This document shows positions 19,103-32,250 of a stretch of DNA of 64,000 nucleotides, piece after piece; position 1 is the stretch's first letter, and each line of letters begins with the position of its first letter. A model generated the notes under the pieces. The model searched no databases. It had not been told where the DNA came from and saw only the letters and a list, made by a program, of their open reading frames with translations. The translations under genes and the position numbers were made by a program. The DNA is taken from positions 5,691,261 through 5,755,260 of the forward strand of contig RPFO01000213.1 in NCBI GenBank assembly GCA_009746045.1, given 5' to 3'. Origin of the DNA: Mesostigma viride. Taxonomy: Eukaryota; Streptophyta; Mesostigmatophyceae; Mesostigmatales; Mesostigmataceae.

Positions 19103-21321
19103 GAGGTGAGCAGCGAGGTGAAACAGCGAGGTGAAGCTGATAGGTGAAGCATATAGGTGAAGCAGCAAGCTGATGCCACTATTTCTACTATACACCTCGC
19201 TAATTGAACCCCGATTACCCTCGGACTATCGATGTTAGGTGGAAACCTTCAGCTACGTGCGCGCCAAAAGGCCGCCTTTGGCATGTTACAAGTTTGGACA
19301 CCATACGCCTGTGTCCAAGTGCGCGGCTTTGATGTTTCGTACATTGTGGAACCCATTTATTCCGGAGATGCAATCAATATACACATCCAATGATGTACTG
19401 GTTACGGCAAACCGAAACGGACATGGCCAGCTACCAGCGTGAGAGACACTAGGAAATACTGGTACTAGTACTAGTACTGTTATCTATAAACACAATTTGA
19501 CGAAGAGTGCCCACGTTACTTCATTGGTTTCGTCGACATCGACGATATCTGGCCCATCGCCAGCTGTGCTCTTAGCTTGTATGCGTAATCAAGACAGTAA
19601 ACCTCAGCGACATCAAGAACCATGTTTGCGTGCTGGAATTCGTATGTTCCGACTTCAATTCTTCAAGACATATGCGTATGCTGTACATATCGATCCAGCA
19701 GATCAGCTGTCCGCGTGTTTTGCAAAATGCCGTCGTGAATTCGATACCCAAATATGCTAACATTTCTGTTTGTGGCTGTCTTCCTCGACGAAATGCCAAG
19801 TTGCCAACACATATTTGTGCAATGGAGACGTCATGATCATCATTAGGACGGCGGACGCCGTCAAGTGGATATGAACACGAAGACTTCCCCCGTATCAAGT
19901 GTACGTACTGCCTTGGGAAATAACCGAACTGAACTGAACGTACAGAACTGCTACTATTGCTGTCAGTCCTGAGTCTTGACTCCTGTCGAGTGTCGGCCGT
20001 TCGTCTGTCGATTAGATACACCGAGTTGTAACTTGTAACTTGTAACTGAGCTGATGGGGGTCGAGCCTTGATCACCGGCTCCATAATTATGGTTGTTATT
20101 AACCCTAGTTACAGGTTTAACTAGGCACCCTGCTATTTTTTTAATCTCTCGGTTGGAATAAACAACACCCATTTCCCCGGAAAATCATGATTCTAGTTGT
20201 CATTGGTTATCAATAGGAGTGCAACTGATAGCCTCTTTTAGCTCACTTGTCGGTAAGTCGGTGCCTGGCGTAGTTTGTGCGGGAAAACTGACGGACGCGG
20301 AATGGCAAACACGAAGTGAAAAACTGAACTAAAGACATGCAATTAGGACTCAATAGTTATAGTATTTGCCATTCTCATGGTCGGTGCCTTCAGTTTACTG
20401 GAATACTGAACTCGAAACTAGGTATGCACACTGACTTTGTTAGTATCCCGATGCCTCATGTTGCTCTCATGAATTTATTGGCAGGCCAGGCCCCGGGCAC
20501 CTATATGCGAACAATAAAGCCGAGTGTCGGTGGCCGGAAGCCGGCCGGCCCCCACTCAACTGAGCCGGCTCCCACGGCACAACGACTGACGGGACTGATA
20601 GAGGAAGCTAGCTTCTTTCAAATCGGATGGCACTGCGAGTATTATATATTACTTTCGTATAGATCTATTTTAGATCCCGACCCAGCTATGGGGTATATCA
20701 TTATAGTAGATCCCCTATATGGGGGTTGGGGGTGAACCCTGGTTATATGCGCCCCCAAACCCTAGCTAGTCAGGTGCGGTGAGGCTCCGGGAGCTACATG
20801 CCTTTATATTCTCTCAAGCCGGCGCCTCTGAATGAGTTCCAAGCCTATCTCTATGGCCTTTCAGTTGGACCATGAGGCAGCCCGCAGCCCTATACTGCAA
20901 ACGCTATGCTTTTGCTATGGCGAAGCCGCTTTATCGCACCCACAAAGGATGCTGGATCGTTTCGACGGGTCCAATTGTGCATCCTGTGGCATGCCTATGG
21001 CATGAGGGAAAGGAGGGGGTCTCTGCCCCCTGCCCACTGTGCACACGAGCAGGGATTAAAAGCACTCGGGTGCTCCGTGACTTCCCGACGGGAGCACGTG
21101 TTTAATTAATTATAGATCCGCTACTAGACTAATAAGACTATCCCCCACACTCCAAGCCCCTGGCTAGACTAGACAGTAGCCTAGCTAGTTCCGGCTGGTA
21201 CACACGTTACTACGCGATTGTTCATCATTCCGCGGCTCCCCAATGGGACCGCGTGCAGCCCCGACATTCAGCCTATATATCATGGTCCTGCCTAGCATGC
21301 AATTGACAAAAGCAGCTGTGA
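19103..21321. other. Intergenic, 2.2 kb
   Basis: No exon is supported. Next to the RING/TRAF-finger ATG is a short run of AGGTGAAGC-like repeats (19105-19165), probably 5' UTR. A TTAATTAA-tailed retroelement end lies at 20865-21112. Near 20640-20720 AT-rich sequence holds several GATC-containing near-repeats. Confidence 0.5.
20865..21112 (+). mobile_element. Non-LTR element 3' end, TTAATTAA tail (copy 1)
   Basis: This shares with 46600-46805 the blocks GTGGCATGCCT, TGGCATGA, GGGGGTCTCTGCCC, TGTGCACAC, GGTGCTCCGTGACT and GGGAGCACG, ending in TTTAATTAATTA. A degenerate frame (HPVACLWHEGKEG, then CPLC) is visible in this copy. Ending on a short simple tail with different 5' extents suggests 5'-truncated LINE or SINE copies. 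No reverse transcriptase is present here. Confidence 0.6.
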
Positions 21322-24300
21322 TTACACAAGCACCCCTTGGCACGAAGCGCCCTCACAATCCTGGAATGGGTACCCGTTCGGTACCACGCTGACCTGTGTG
21401 GTGAAGATGTACGGGTGTGCCTCGTCGGGCCCCTTGAGAACCACCTCGATGTACCCTGCCAAATATCCCTGCGTGGGCGTTGCCAACGTCGCTCGGACCA
21501 CCTTCCCTAATGACCTGACCTCTATGAGTGCGTCCGCTCGTCCACTCGCAGGATCAGCAGTATCACTCCCGTCCATAGGATACACTTTCCCATCAGGAAT
21601 GTCATTCCCACCGTGGACCACACTGCTCCTGGATGAATTATCAATGTCGGCGTAGTACGCAGCAGCTCCCCTCGCCCCGTAATACCATGCCCGTAGCCGA
21701 CGCACGATGCCCATGCCTATCACCCGGTCTCTCCACTGCTTGATCGCTGCAAGGGTAAACCCCGCCCTAGCCCTCAAACCATGGCGGCTTGATAGAGGCT
21801 TCCCCAGGACGGCAGCGCGACTATGTCTCGGGGGCCCATCCTGGCGATCGGATGCTCCCAGCTGGGCAGATAACGGGGGAGGGACCAGGTATTTACCATC
21901 GATAATTGTAACGTCCTTTCCAGCATTAGCAGGATCGACCGCTACTACTGGCAGCTGCGTGCGCCACCAGAGAACCGGGTTGGGGCAGAAGCGCCGGCCA
22001 ATTGGGCCAATCTTGACACGGCAGTGCTGCGGCGCAACCAGCAGGCGGAAGTCGCGCCGCTGTGGGTGCGATGGCCGCGTGCGCGCTTGCCACAGGTAGG
22101 CCGCGAGCACCTCGCCCTGCAGCACGTGCAGCGTGATGGAGCCGTCGGCCGCATCGATGCGCCAGTCCAGCCTGTCAAAGTCAGTGGAAGGGCAGTTTGA
22201 AGAAAGAGGAAAGCATCGGAGGATCTAATGATGCCTTCAGGGGTGCAGTGAAAAAGCTATTTGAAATAGAGCTATTTGACGTTGAGCTATTGAACTAATG
22301 ACAAAGCTACACCCAGCATTGTTAGGGCCGTACAAACCATGGGTATAGGACAATAGCACCTATCGCCCTCTGTCACACAACGAAGGAGCGACTCGCCGGG
22401 GCTCTCAGGAAACTCTCCTGCCACAAAGCAGGCAGGATGGCGCATGCATGCACGCTGATGCACACATTTAAATGGTGAATTGACTAGTCAGAACATGCTG
22501 ATGAAAGCTAGGTAGGCAGCTGACCGTCGTACTCATAAGCCGGTTTGAGACAGCATTGATGTGCCTTCTTTGATCAGTCGCAGGAAAGCATTTTATAGGC
22601 GGGTTTTATGACATGCTGGCAGCATCGCGCCACGCGTTTCTAGTTCTCCGACTAGTCACTTCCTACTTCTCCTTGTCTCATAATACAATACATAGCACGC
22701 TGCATGCTGGGTCAACGAGCTTTGGCCTGTGCTTTCTTACTTAGCCTTTTCATATATATGTATATATATACTCAGTGTGAAGCACGACAAGTGCTACAGG
22801 AATCACGTTTTCTTGTGCTTGCCATGACCAGGCTGCTCTAGTGGAGCACCTGTTAGCTATTAGCACGCACCAGCGACGACGCATCTGGATAGCACACGTG
22901 CCGTCACACCACTACATCACCTGCAACTACAACGGTTGCAAGGGCACACCCAGTGCACACCTACAGCACACCTGCAGCACACCTACAGCACATCTACAGC
23001 ACACCTACAGCACACCTACAGCACACCTACAGCACACCTACAGCACACCTACAGCACACCTACAGCACACCTACAGCACACCTACAGCACACCTACAGCA
23101 CACCTACAGCACACAAGCAAAGCCCACCTGGGCAGCGGGTGCGCCCCCCCACTTCTGCTCTCATTCACTGCCCCCCGCCTGGCATCGGCCACCCCCATGA
23201 TGAACGCCTGCAGGGAGGGCATCAGCTTGTACAGCCCCATGGCCATCGTGTGCTCCGTGTTGGGCAGGGTGAGCAGAAAGTTGGACGACAACAGGTCGTT
23301 GCTGTTAATGCTTCCACCCGCCGCCCCTTGACTGGCTGGTTGGTCGGTCGTGGGAGACGCTCCTCCTTCCTTGGCAGAGCCTACGGCACTGGTGCTGGCA
23401 TCTGGCACGTAAAGCGATGATCCGTTTGTGACAAGATTGTGGTTCAAGTAAATGACAACATAATCACATCGATCGCTGGCCTATGGGACGAGCCCTGAAG
23501 CATAGTGACCAACCAGCAATGACTTGATAAGCGAGTAAATGAGAGAAGATGTTGTATGAAAAATATGAAGAAACGGCGATGCACAAGCACGTTTGCGAAC
23601 AGCATTTACAAAAGCTGTGGATGCCTGCCGACGTCACAACTGAACAATTACATGACCAGAGCCATGGACACTGCAACGCCTAAAAGCTTCCCAACATTCT
23701 CTGTTCGATACGTTTCTGAAATAGATTGATAACTCGCATGACCCCGCCCTTCATTGCTTGCAACGCCACACCCTGCCTAGTAAGGGGCATGGTAAAATGA
23801 AAACAACGAGGAACTTGCTTTGACTGTTCGCCCATAAATTTAGGAAAATTACTCTAGCTCTCCCTCCCAACCCCTCCCTCGTCCCTCTCCATGGAAACCT
23901 AGCGTATCATCAATCAATGCCCTTCATGAAACAAAGCCACGGACAAAGAAAGAGCGCCACGAAACTCCATCCAACATTTAGCTTTATATCCTAGCTGGCT
24001 TATTAAGGGCTGCCTGCCGCTTTACAACAATAGTTAAAGTACAGTCATGCCAAAAACAGGGCTGGGGGTGGGAAGTACGAACAAACAAACCCCTCCCCTG
24101 CTTGTTGACACGCACCATTTGTTCCCCCCGTCGGCAGGCTCCATCTGGACCGCCCCACCAGGTCGTCCCAAAAGAAGCGCGAGTCGTCGGGCAGGAAGAA
24201 CTCATCACCCGAGGCAGACACGATCAGTTTGGGGATAGGGGCCAGCAGGTCCACGTACCTGTGCACGGGCAGAGGCATAGTGTGCAACATGAATGGCCAG

Positions 24301-27300
24301 TCATACGCTGACTGACATGTAGCTGCGACTAGCTATCAAAACTGACAGGGAGATGTCCACCATATCTGCGAGGATTCACATACTGGTGATAGTGATATTT
24401 GCCCTCACACCCATCAGCTAGTCCATGATGGCCTCAGGCTGAGGTTTTATGATCCATTAATGAGGGCTTCTGGTGCCATTACTAGTAATGTAACCATAAT
24501 TACTAGTTATTTTGAACAAGGCCTTTTCTGAGCTCTCTGCTCATTTCATAGTTATGTTGCGGCAGGCTCAAAGGGGGCTTATCCGCCAACCGTAGCGTAG
24601 CTCTACCGTACGTCACCTACCATGGGAGGTGCTTGTGCTACATAGGACTAGAGTAGAAGGGGACCAGCGTCGCGCCGGTACTAGTGCCTACTATCAACCG
24701 TGCCCGCCCTTTTGAGGGGGGCGCGGCGCCTTGAGAGCATGTGCTTTGTTATTCATTTTCACATGTACTTCGAGTGGTGTGGTGAACATAGGGAGGCCTT
24801 TTTGCAGCTCCCCTCCACCCACCCTCGCTGCTGTTGGGGTCAAGATTAGACCAAGGGGGCATGTGCTGGGCCCCAGCATGGTGAACTGGCCTAGCTTCAC
24901 ATTAATGACTTGTACAAGGATCTTGAGGGTGTCGCTAGGCTCAACTGTCAAAGCCTGCACACACTTATTGTAACCAACTTGTTTCTCTGGTAGGAAGGCA
25001 CCCCAATGAACCTTAGCTTCAGCACCTATTACGTAGTTATATGCGTAATACTTGAGCTACATACAAAGTTATTTGAAACAAGCCCCCCGCGGGTTGATAC
25101 CGTTCACCCCTCTGTGTGCGGCAGCATGCGCATTTATACTGGCAAGTGCATCGAACAAGCATGTTTAGCATAATATTTACCCACAGACATCAGATTCTCA
25201 CCCACCCACTGCAGCGGGTCCATGATGGCCGGTCATGTTCAAATTTTCCCTGTCAATGCTCCCGCCAGTTTACCCCCGCGCAGTTCAGCGTCAGCGCTTG
25301 CACCCACAGTGCATGCCAGATTCTCCTTGTGATCAGTGTTGATTGCAGCTGTGGCGTGCCTTCAGACATGAGGAACGATGGGTGTCCCTGCCCGTTTGTC
25401 ACTGTGCAACAATTAGAGGGATGGGAAAGCACAATATTCCCGTGTCATTGTGCTTCACCACTCCCCAACAGTAGCACGCGACTAAAAAAATTACTACAAT
25501 AAAATAAATTGTTTAATTACTTAGTTGATTGATAAAGGTCTCCACCTGACCCAAGGCTTCCAAAGTAGGTGGAGCTCTTTGTATACACCTTATCACCTTT
25601 GCATATCTATTCATAGACATCAAGGCAGCAGCGTACCGCAGTGGGTCAAGGATGGCCTCCATGCGGCAAAACGCGTCGCTGTCGAGGTCGGCAGTGATGT
25701 TGGCGTCGAAATAGGGACCAAACACCCAGGACCAGCCGCCGTAGGACGTGTAGTGGTGGTGCAGGCTGCGGCGCATATCCAGCAGGTCCATCACCTGCGT
25801 GGAGAATGGGAGGGATGGTGGCAGAACTACTGAAATGAATAGCAGACCATTATTAGTACTATACATCAAAACAATAAGGTCTAGCAGGACCTGCCGTGGG
25901 AGTAGGGCGGAGAGCATAGCAAGGTGGGAATCACCCGGAGGAAGCAAATGAGCACACTATAGGAAGGTCCCGCAGGTGCTTCAATTGCGGTGGGAATGGG
26001 CGTAGGGCTAGCAGTGCTCACCAAAAAGGGGAAATGCGTGCTTCTTAATGGAGGGCACTGCTAAGAGTAGCGAACATAGGTAGCTAGTAGGCAGGTCCAG
26101 GATGCGGCATGGTTGGCTGTCAAGTTCAGTACCTACGCAATATGAATTCGTGGTGGGCGGATCAAATAAAAAGCTGCGCAGCAAGGTAGGGAGTTACAGG
26201 GAAATGTAGAGGTAGCAGCTGGCTCCAGCAATACGTCACCAGCATGGCGTGGCTTAACAGCCGATGGGGCTGGTCACAATCTAGTTGAAGCACTGGGTTA
26301 CCGACTAGCATATCCATAATGCATTATAAAGGTAAACAGGAAACCACTCCAGGGACCACTGTGGATGAACAGATATACAGACCCGGGGTCACCATGACCA
26401 TGCAGCAGTAAGCATAAGAGCCTGGCATGCCAGTCCCAAGAAACTGCCCCTTACCGAGCAGATTGAGCCTAGCGCGAGGCCCCAACAGCCTACCCAATGC
26501 CATGATTACAAACTATCTCCGCGCTGCTCGCGAGCACATCAACGTGAGTGAGGCCAGGCCTGGCGAATCCAGTCAATGGTGTATGGCTTGGATAGCAGCC
26601 CCTGGCTTATGTGTGATCTGGAGCCGGCTGATGACTCGCAAAGGGAAAGGGCAAGAGGGTAGGAAGGATACAAACTACAAGTCGGTGTGGGTCACATGTG
26701 AATGACCAAATATTGAATAGCGGTTAGGCCGTGGTGCCCACCGCCTCTAAACTCGAGGTTAGATAGGCACCCATTCCATTCCACCCACTTCATGGATGAT
26801 GGAGGGTTGCGCTCACGTGACGAAGTCTATGTGATATTACTTAATGAATGAACTCATTAATAAGGGTGGTTGACTAATCAATGGTGGATGGCTCCCTGAA
26901 GCAGGCGAAAAGAGGAAATGGCCAACACATCTGGCCACAGGCTAAGCATGAGCAAAAAAACGTCTTATAAGAACGGCATATATAGTGTGACTTCCCGACA
27001 AAAAAACACAAGCGGATGGTGTGAAATTGCCCACGGTGCCCCTTTTTTGTCCGGTGCAAAGAGTATCCCCCGGCGGGCAACACGAGCCGTTGAAGAAGCA
27101 TGCCAGCGAGGCAGGCAGGATGCCCCACTAGGGGTAATTATGCCATGCAGTATCAGGGTAACGATGCAATGTCACGAGCAGCGGTGCTGTGTAAATGAAA
27201 GCATGCCGTTGAGGCAGTACAGCAGAAACTAGGAAATGATTTGGATAAAACAGGCACTGCCAGGCACCCTGGGTCCGTGGTCACTATAGTACAGTAATGC

Positions 27301-30300
27301 CACGCCTGCGCTGCTTGTCTGATTGTGATCGTGTAGGTTCAATACTGGGACCTGAGGCAGACGCAAGATGTGAGAACGGGTAGGGTATAGAGCATACCGG
27401 CCCACGCGGTCACAAGAAATATTATGCTTGCAGGCCAAACAAGCTGAAATTGCAACACGATATATATATATATATATATTTACAAGAGTAGGGCTCGCTA
27501 ACAGGAAGCATACATACATACTTACTAGGCTTACCATACGCAGGAGACGCTGGAAAATACAGTTCTTATACAGGCACAAGTCCCACGAGAAGTCTAACTA
27601 TATGGCAACTATATTGTGGGTGAGCGAGTGGGTGGGTGAGTGAGTGAGTGAGTGAGTGAGCGAGTGAGTGAGCGAGTGAGTGAGTGAGTGAGTGAGTGAG
27701 TGAGTGAGTGAGTGAGTGAGTGAGGGAGGGAGGGAGGGAGGGAGGGAGGGAGGGAGGGAGGGAGGGAGGGAGGGAGGGTGGGTGGGTGGGTGGGTGGGTG
27801 GGTGGGTGGGAGGGAGGGAGGGAGGGAGGGAGGGAGGGAGGGAGGGAGGGAGGGAGGGAGGGAGGGAGGGAGGGAGGGAGGGAGGGAGGGAGGGAGGGAG
27901 GGAGGGAGGGAGGGAGGGAGGAGGGAGGGAGGGAGGGAGGGAGGGAGGGAGGGAGGGAGGGAGGGAGGAGGGAGGGAGGGAGGGAGGGAGGGAGGGAGGG
28001 AGGGAGGGAGGGAGGAGGGAGGGAGGGAGGGAGGGAGGGAGGGAGGGAGGGAGGGAGGGAGGGAGGGAGGGAGGGAGGGAGGGAGGAGGGAGGGAGGGAG
28101 GGAGGGAGGGAGGGAGGGAGGGAGGGAGGGAGGGAGGGAGGGAGGGAGGGAGGGAGGGAGGGAGGGAGGGAGGGAGGGAGGGAGGGAGGGAGGGAGGGAG
28201 GGAGGGAGGGAGGGAGGGAGGGAGGAGGGAGGGAGGGAGGGAGGGAGGGAGGGAGGGGGAGGGAGGAGGGCGGCGGGCGGGCGGGCGGGCGGGCGGGCGG
28301 GCGGGCGGGCGGGCGGCGGGCGGGCGGGCGGGCGGCGGGCGGGCGGGCGGGCGGCGGGCGGGCGGGCGGGCGGCGGGCGGGCGGGCGGGCGGGCGGCGGG
28401 CGGCGGCGGGCGGGCGGGCGGGCGGGCGGGCGGCGGGCGGGCGGGCGGGCGGCGGGCGGGCGGGCGGGCGGCGGGCGGGCGGGCGGGCGGGCGGGCGGCG
28501 GGCGGGCGGCGGGCGGCGGGCGGGCGGTGGGTGGGTGGGTGGGTGAGCAAACGAGGGAGGGAGGGAGCGAGGGAGGGAGGGAGGGAGGGAGGGAGCGAGG
28601 GAGGGAGGGAGGGAGGGAGGGAGGGAGGGAGGGAGGAGGGAGGGAGGGAGGGAGGAGGGAGGGAGGGAGGGAGGGAGGGAGGGAGGGAGGGAGGAGGGAG
28701 GGAGGGAGGGAGGGAGGGAGGGGGAGGGAGGGAGGGAGGGAGGGAGGGAGGGAGGGAGGGAGGGAGGGAGGGAGGGAGGGAGGGAGGGAGGGAGGGAGGG
28801 AGGGAGGGAGGGAGGGAGGGAGGGAGGGAGGGAGGGAGGGAGGGAGGGAGGGAGGGAGGAGGGAGGGAGGGAGGGAGGGAGGGAGGGAGGGAGGGAGGGA
28901 GGGAGGGAGGGAGTCCCTCCCTTCCCCCCCCCCCCCCCCTCTCTCCATTTTCAGCTTTCTGCTTCCTGTTTTTTTCAGCTTCAGCTTCAGCTTCAGCTTC
29001 AGCTTTCAGCTTTCAGCTTTCAGCTTTCAGCTTTCAGCTTTCGGCTTTCGGCTTTCGGCTTTCAGCTTTCAGCTAATTCTGCTAATTCTGCTAATTCTGC
29101 TAATTCTGCTAATTCTGCTAATTCTGCTAATTCTGCTAATTCTGCTAATTCTGCCAATTCTGCTAATTCTGCTAATTCTTCTAATTCTGCTATTTCTGCT
29201 TTCTGCTTGATTCTGCTTTCTGCTTTCCGCTTTCTGCTTACGGCTTTCTGCTTTCGGCTTTCTGCTTTCGGCTTTCTGCTTTCGGCTTTCTGCTTTCGGC
29301 TTTCAGCTTTCTGCTTTGTGCTTTCTGCGTTCTGCTTTCTGCTTTCTGCTTCCTGCTTAATTGTGCTTTCTGCTTTCTGCTTTCCGCTTTCCGCTTTCTG
29401 CTTTCCGCTTTCTGCTTTCCGCTTTCTACTTTCTGCAGAAACGTCGTCGAGCATATTTTAGCATTCTTTGTAAGATCTTACAAGCGAGGGCCACTGTCAT
29501 TGACGCAAGCGTGAATGCTCCACAACAACAATAACAAACACACAAAGAAAACACAAAACACAAAACACAAAACACAAAACACAAAACACAAAACACAAAA
29601 CACAAAACACAAAACACAAAACACAAAACACAAAACACAAAACACAAAACACAAAACACAAAACACAAAACACAAAACACAAAACACAAAACACAAAACA
29701 CAAAACACAAAACACAAAACACAAAACACAAAACACAAAACACAAAACACAAAACACAAACATATTAGGCTGATATTGATGCTTAACTAGGGTGTTGGGT
29801 GTACTGGGAATGGCTAATGAATCAATGACAGGGCATTCAAGGGAAATGATGTACATATCTCGCACACCGCCGCGAACTTTACCATTGGGATGAAGCCCCA
29901 CACGCGCCGATCCGCCGCGGCTGCATGGGAACGCAGGAAGACAGCGCAGGACAATGAAGATACGTGCGTCACTGGGGAGGCAAAAGAAAGGTGAGCGAGG
30001 AGGAAGATGCGCCGGTGCATGGACATGCAAGAAGGTTTATGCAAGGGAATGGGAGAGCAAAACAGTAAGATCACAAACAGACGGTAAATGACGAACACTC
30101 ACATAACGAACAGTACAACGACGAAGCGTAAAGGAAGATCTGTAAATTGAATGTAAGGGCGGCCAAGCGGGCAAAAGTGAGCCAGCAGAACCATAAAAAA
30201 CAACCGCTCGCGTGGCAAGCAGAAACGTCAAACACAATGGCCCGCACCCCGTGCAGGACCATCCAACGCAGGTGTCGCGTGGGCAGTGATAAGCCGCATA

Positions 30301-32206
30301 ACCAGGTAGAACAAGCAAACTCCATAAGGATACCCTCCGTCCGGTGATGCGGCATGCAGGACAAGAAGTCCTCGTATGAATTTGAGGCGGGCACTACGCG
30401 CTGATATGAACCATCTCCTGGCTGCGATGAAGAGATCAGATAGACAATACGATGTTATGCTAGTACCTGGCTGGTACACAGTACAAGGTTGGTGTGCGAG
30501 TGCCACAGAGAGTGCCAAGCGTGACCATGCGCACCCTAATCTGTTTTAAGGCTGTTTTTATATTATTGCTAAACCAATTGGCAGAGCTAGAGCATCCACA
30601 ACTGAAGCTTCCAATTCTGCCGCCCAGCGGTACGTTCAAGCGCATGGCCGAGGGACCATGCCAGCTCGAAATCAGTACCAGGCTTCTAGCCGCGTGGCCA
30701 CATTCCCTACGTTCATGCCAACTAAAAGATTACACTTCCTAGCCACGCAGCAGCATTTACTCTTAGCCACACGACATCAATCTTGAGCACACAGCAACAT
30801 TGCTCAAGAGCATCTACTGCCTCCCAAGAAAAAGCCTACTTTGCAGCAACGATACTCTTAAGGACACGACATCACTTTGCCAACAACAAAAAAATGTTTA
30901 AGCCACACGGGCAGCCTTACTTTTTACCACACGGTGCCCCATCACTATGCCATAAAGCACGCAACCGCGTCACTCTTAAGCACGCTACCAGCCTCACCGG
31001 TCACATCCACATCACTCTTAAGCACGCTAGCAGCCTTACCGGTCACCCAGCATTACACCATAAAGCATACAACCGCATCACTCTTAACCCTGTTACTCCT
31101 ACTTAAGCCTTTACGCTACTTAAGCTTGCACACAATCAACATCTTAAGCACGCTACCTGAGCCTCACCGGTCACATCCGCATCACTCTTAACCTGTTACT
31201 CCTACTTAAGCCTTTACCCTGCTCAAGCTAGCACACAATCAACCTCTTAAGCACGCTACCTGAGCCTCACCGGTCACATCCGCATCACTCTTAACCTGTT
31301 ACTCCTACTTAAGCCTTTACCCTGCTCAAGCTAGCACACAATCAACCTCTTAAGCACGCTACCTGAGCCTCACCGGTCACATCCGCATCACTCTTAACCT
31401 GTTACTCCTACTTAAGCCTTTACCCTGCTCAAGCTAGCACACAATCAACCTCTTAAGCACGCTACCTGAGCCTCACCGGTCACATCCGCATCACTCTTAA
31501 CCTGTTACTCCTACTTAAGCCTTTACCCTGCTCAAGCTAGCACACAATCAACCTCTTAAGCACGCTACCTGAGCCTCACCGGTCACATCCGCATCACTCT
31601 TAACCTGTTACTCCTACTTAAGCCTTTACCCTGCTCAAGCTAGCACACAATCAACCTCTTAAGCACGCTACCTGAGCCTCACCGGTCATCCACGCAGTCC
31701 ACCCCCGCTTGGACGCGCCCGCCACGATGAACCCCCTCCCCGCCCCCACGTGCGCCAGCTCATCGCCAAGCGTGTCCATCGCACGCACCACCGCCTTGGT
31801 CATCGGCAACCGCAGCAGCCACTCAGAGACTTGGTGCCCACTGGACCCCGTCACGCCACCGCTCTCTCCTGCCCTCCTCGCCTCCCCCATCACATGGGCT
31901 CTTTGGCCCCCTCCTGTCCGTGAGGTTCCTTTTGCCAAGTTTCCGCTAAGCCCCAGCCCATGAGCGCCATCCCCCACCATGCCTGCTTCTGCCGTCCGCA
32001 CAGTTCCGTTCGCCAGGTTAACCTCACTTTGCGCTGCTGTCCCCCCCACTGGCCCCGCGTCCCCGTCCCCAGCTTCCAAGTCCCTTGGCTCCGGAGAGAC
32101 GCTGGCATCCGCCACCGTTTCTCTACCGGGCAGATCATGCAGGGTGCGGTCAGGCACAGGTTGCTCCCGCTGCCGGTGTCGTGGCTGCACCTGCTGCTGC
32201 TGCTGG

Positions 32207-32250
<44 letters not shown>

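Noticed and set aside
27566-29210. Frames of up to 496 codons in GGGA/GGGC repeats
   Set aside because: Pure microsatellite with a period that avoids stops; no unique protein sequence.
29543-29760. AAAACAC array as telomeric sequence
   Set aside because: It does not match a known telomere motif and lies within an intron.
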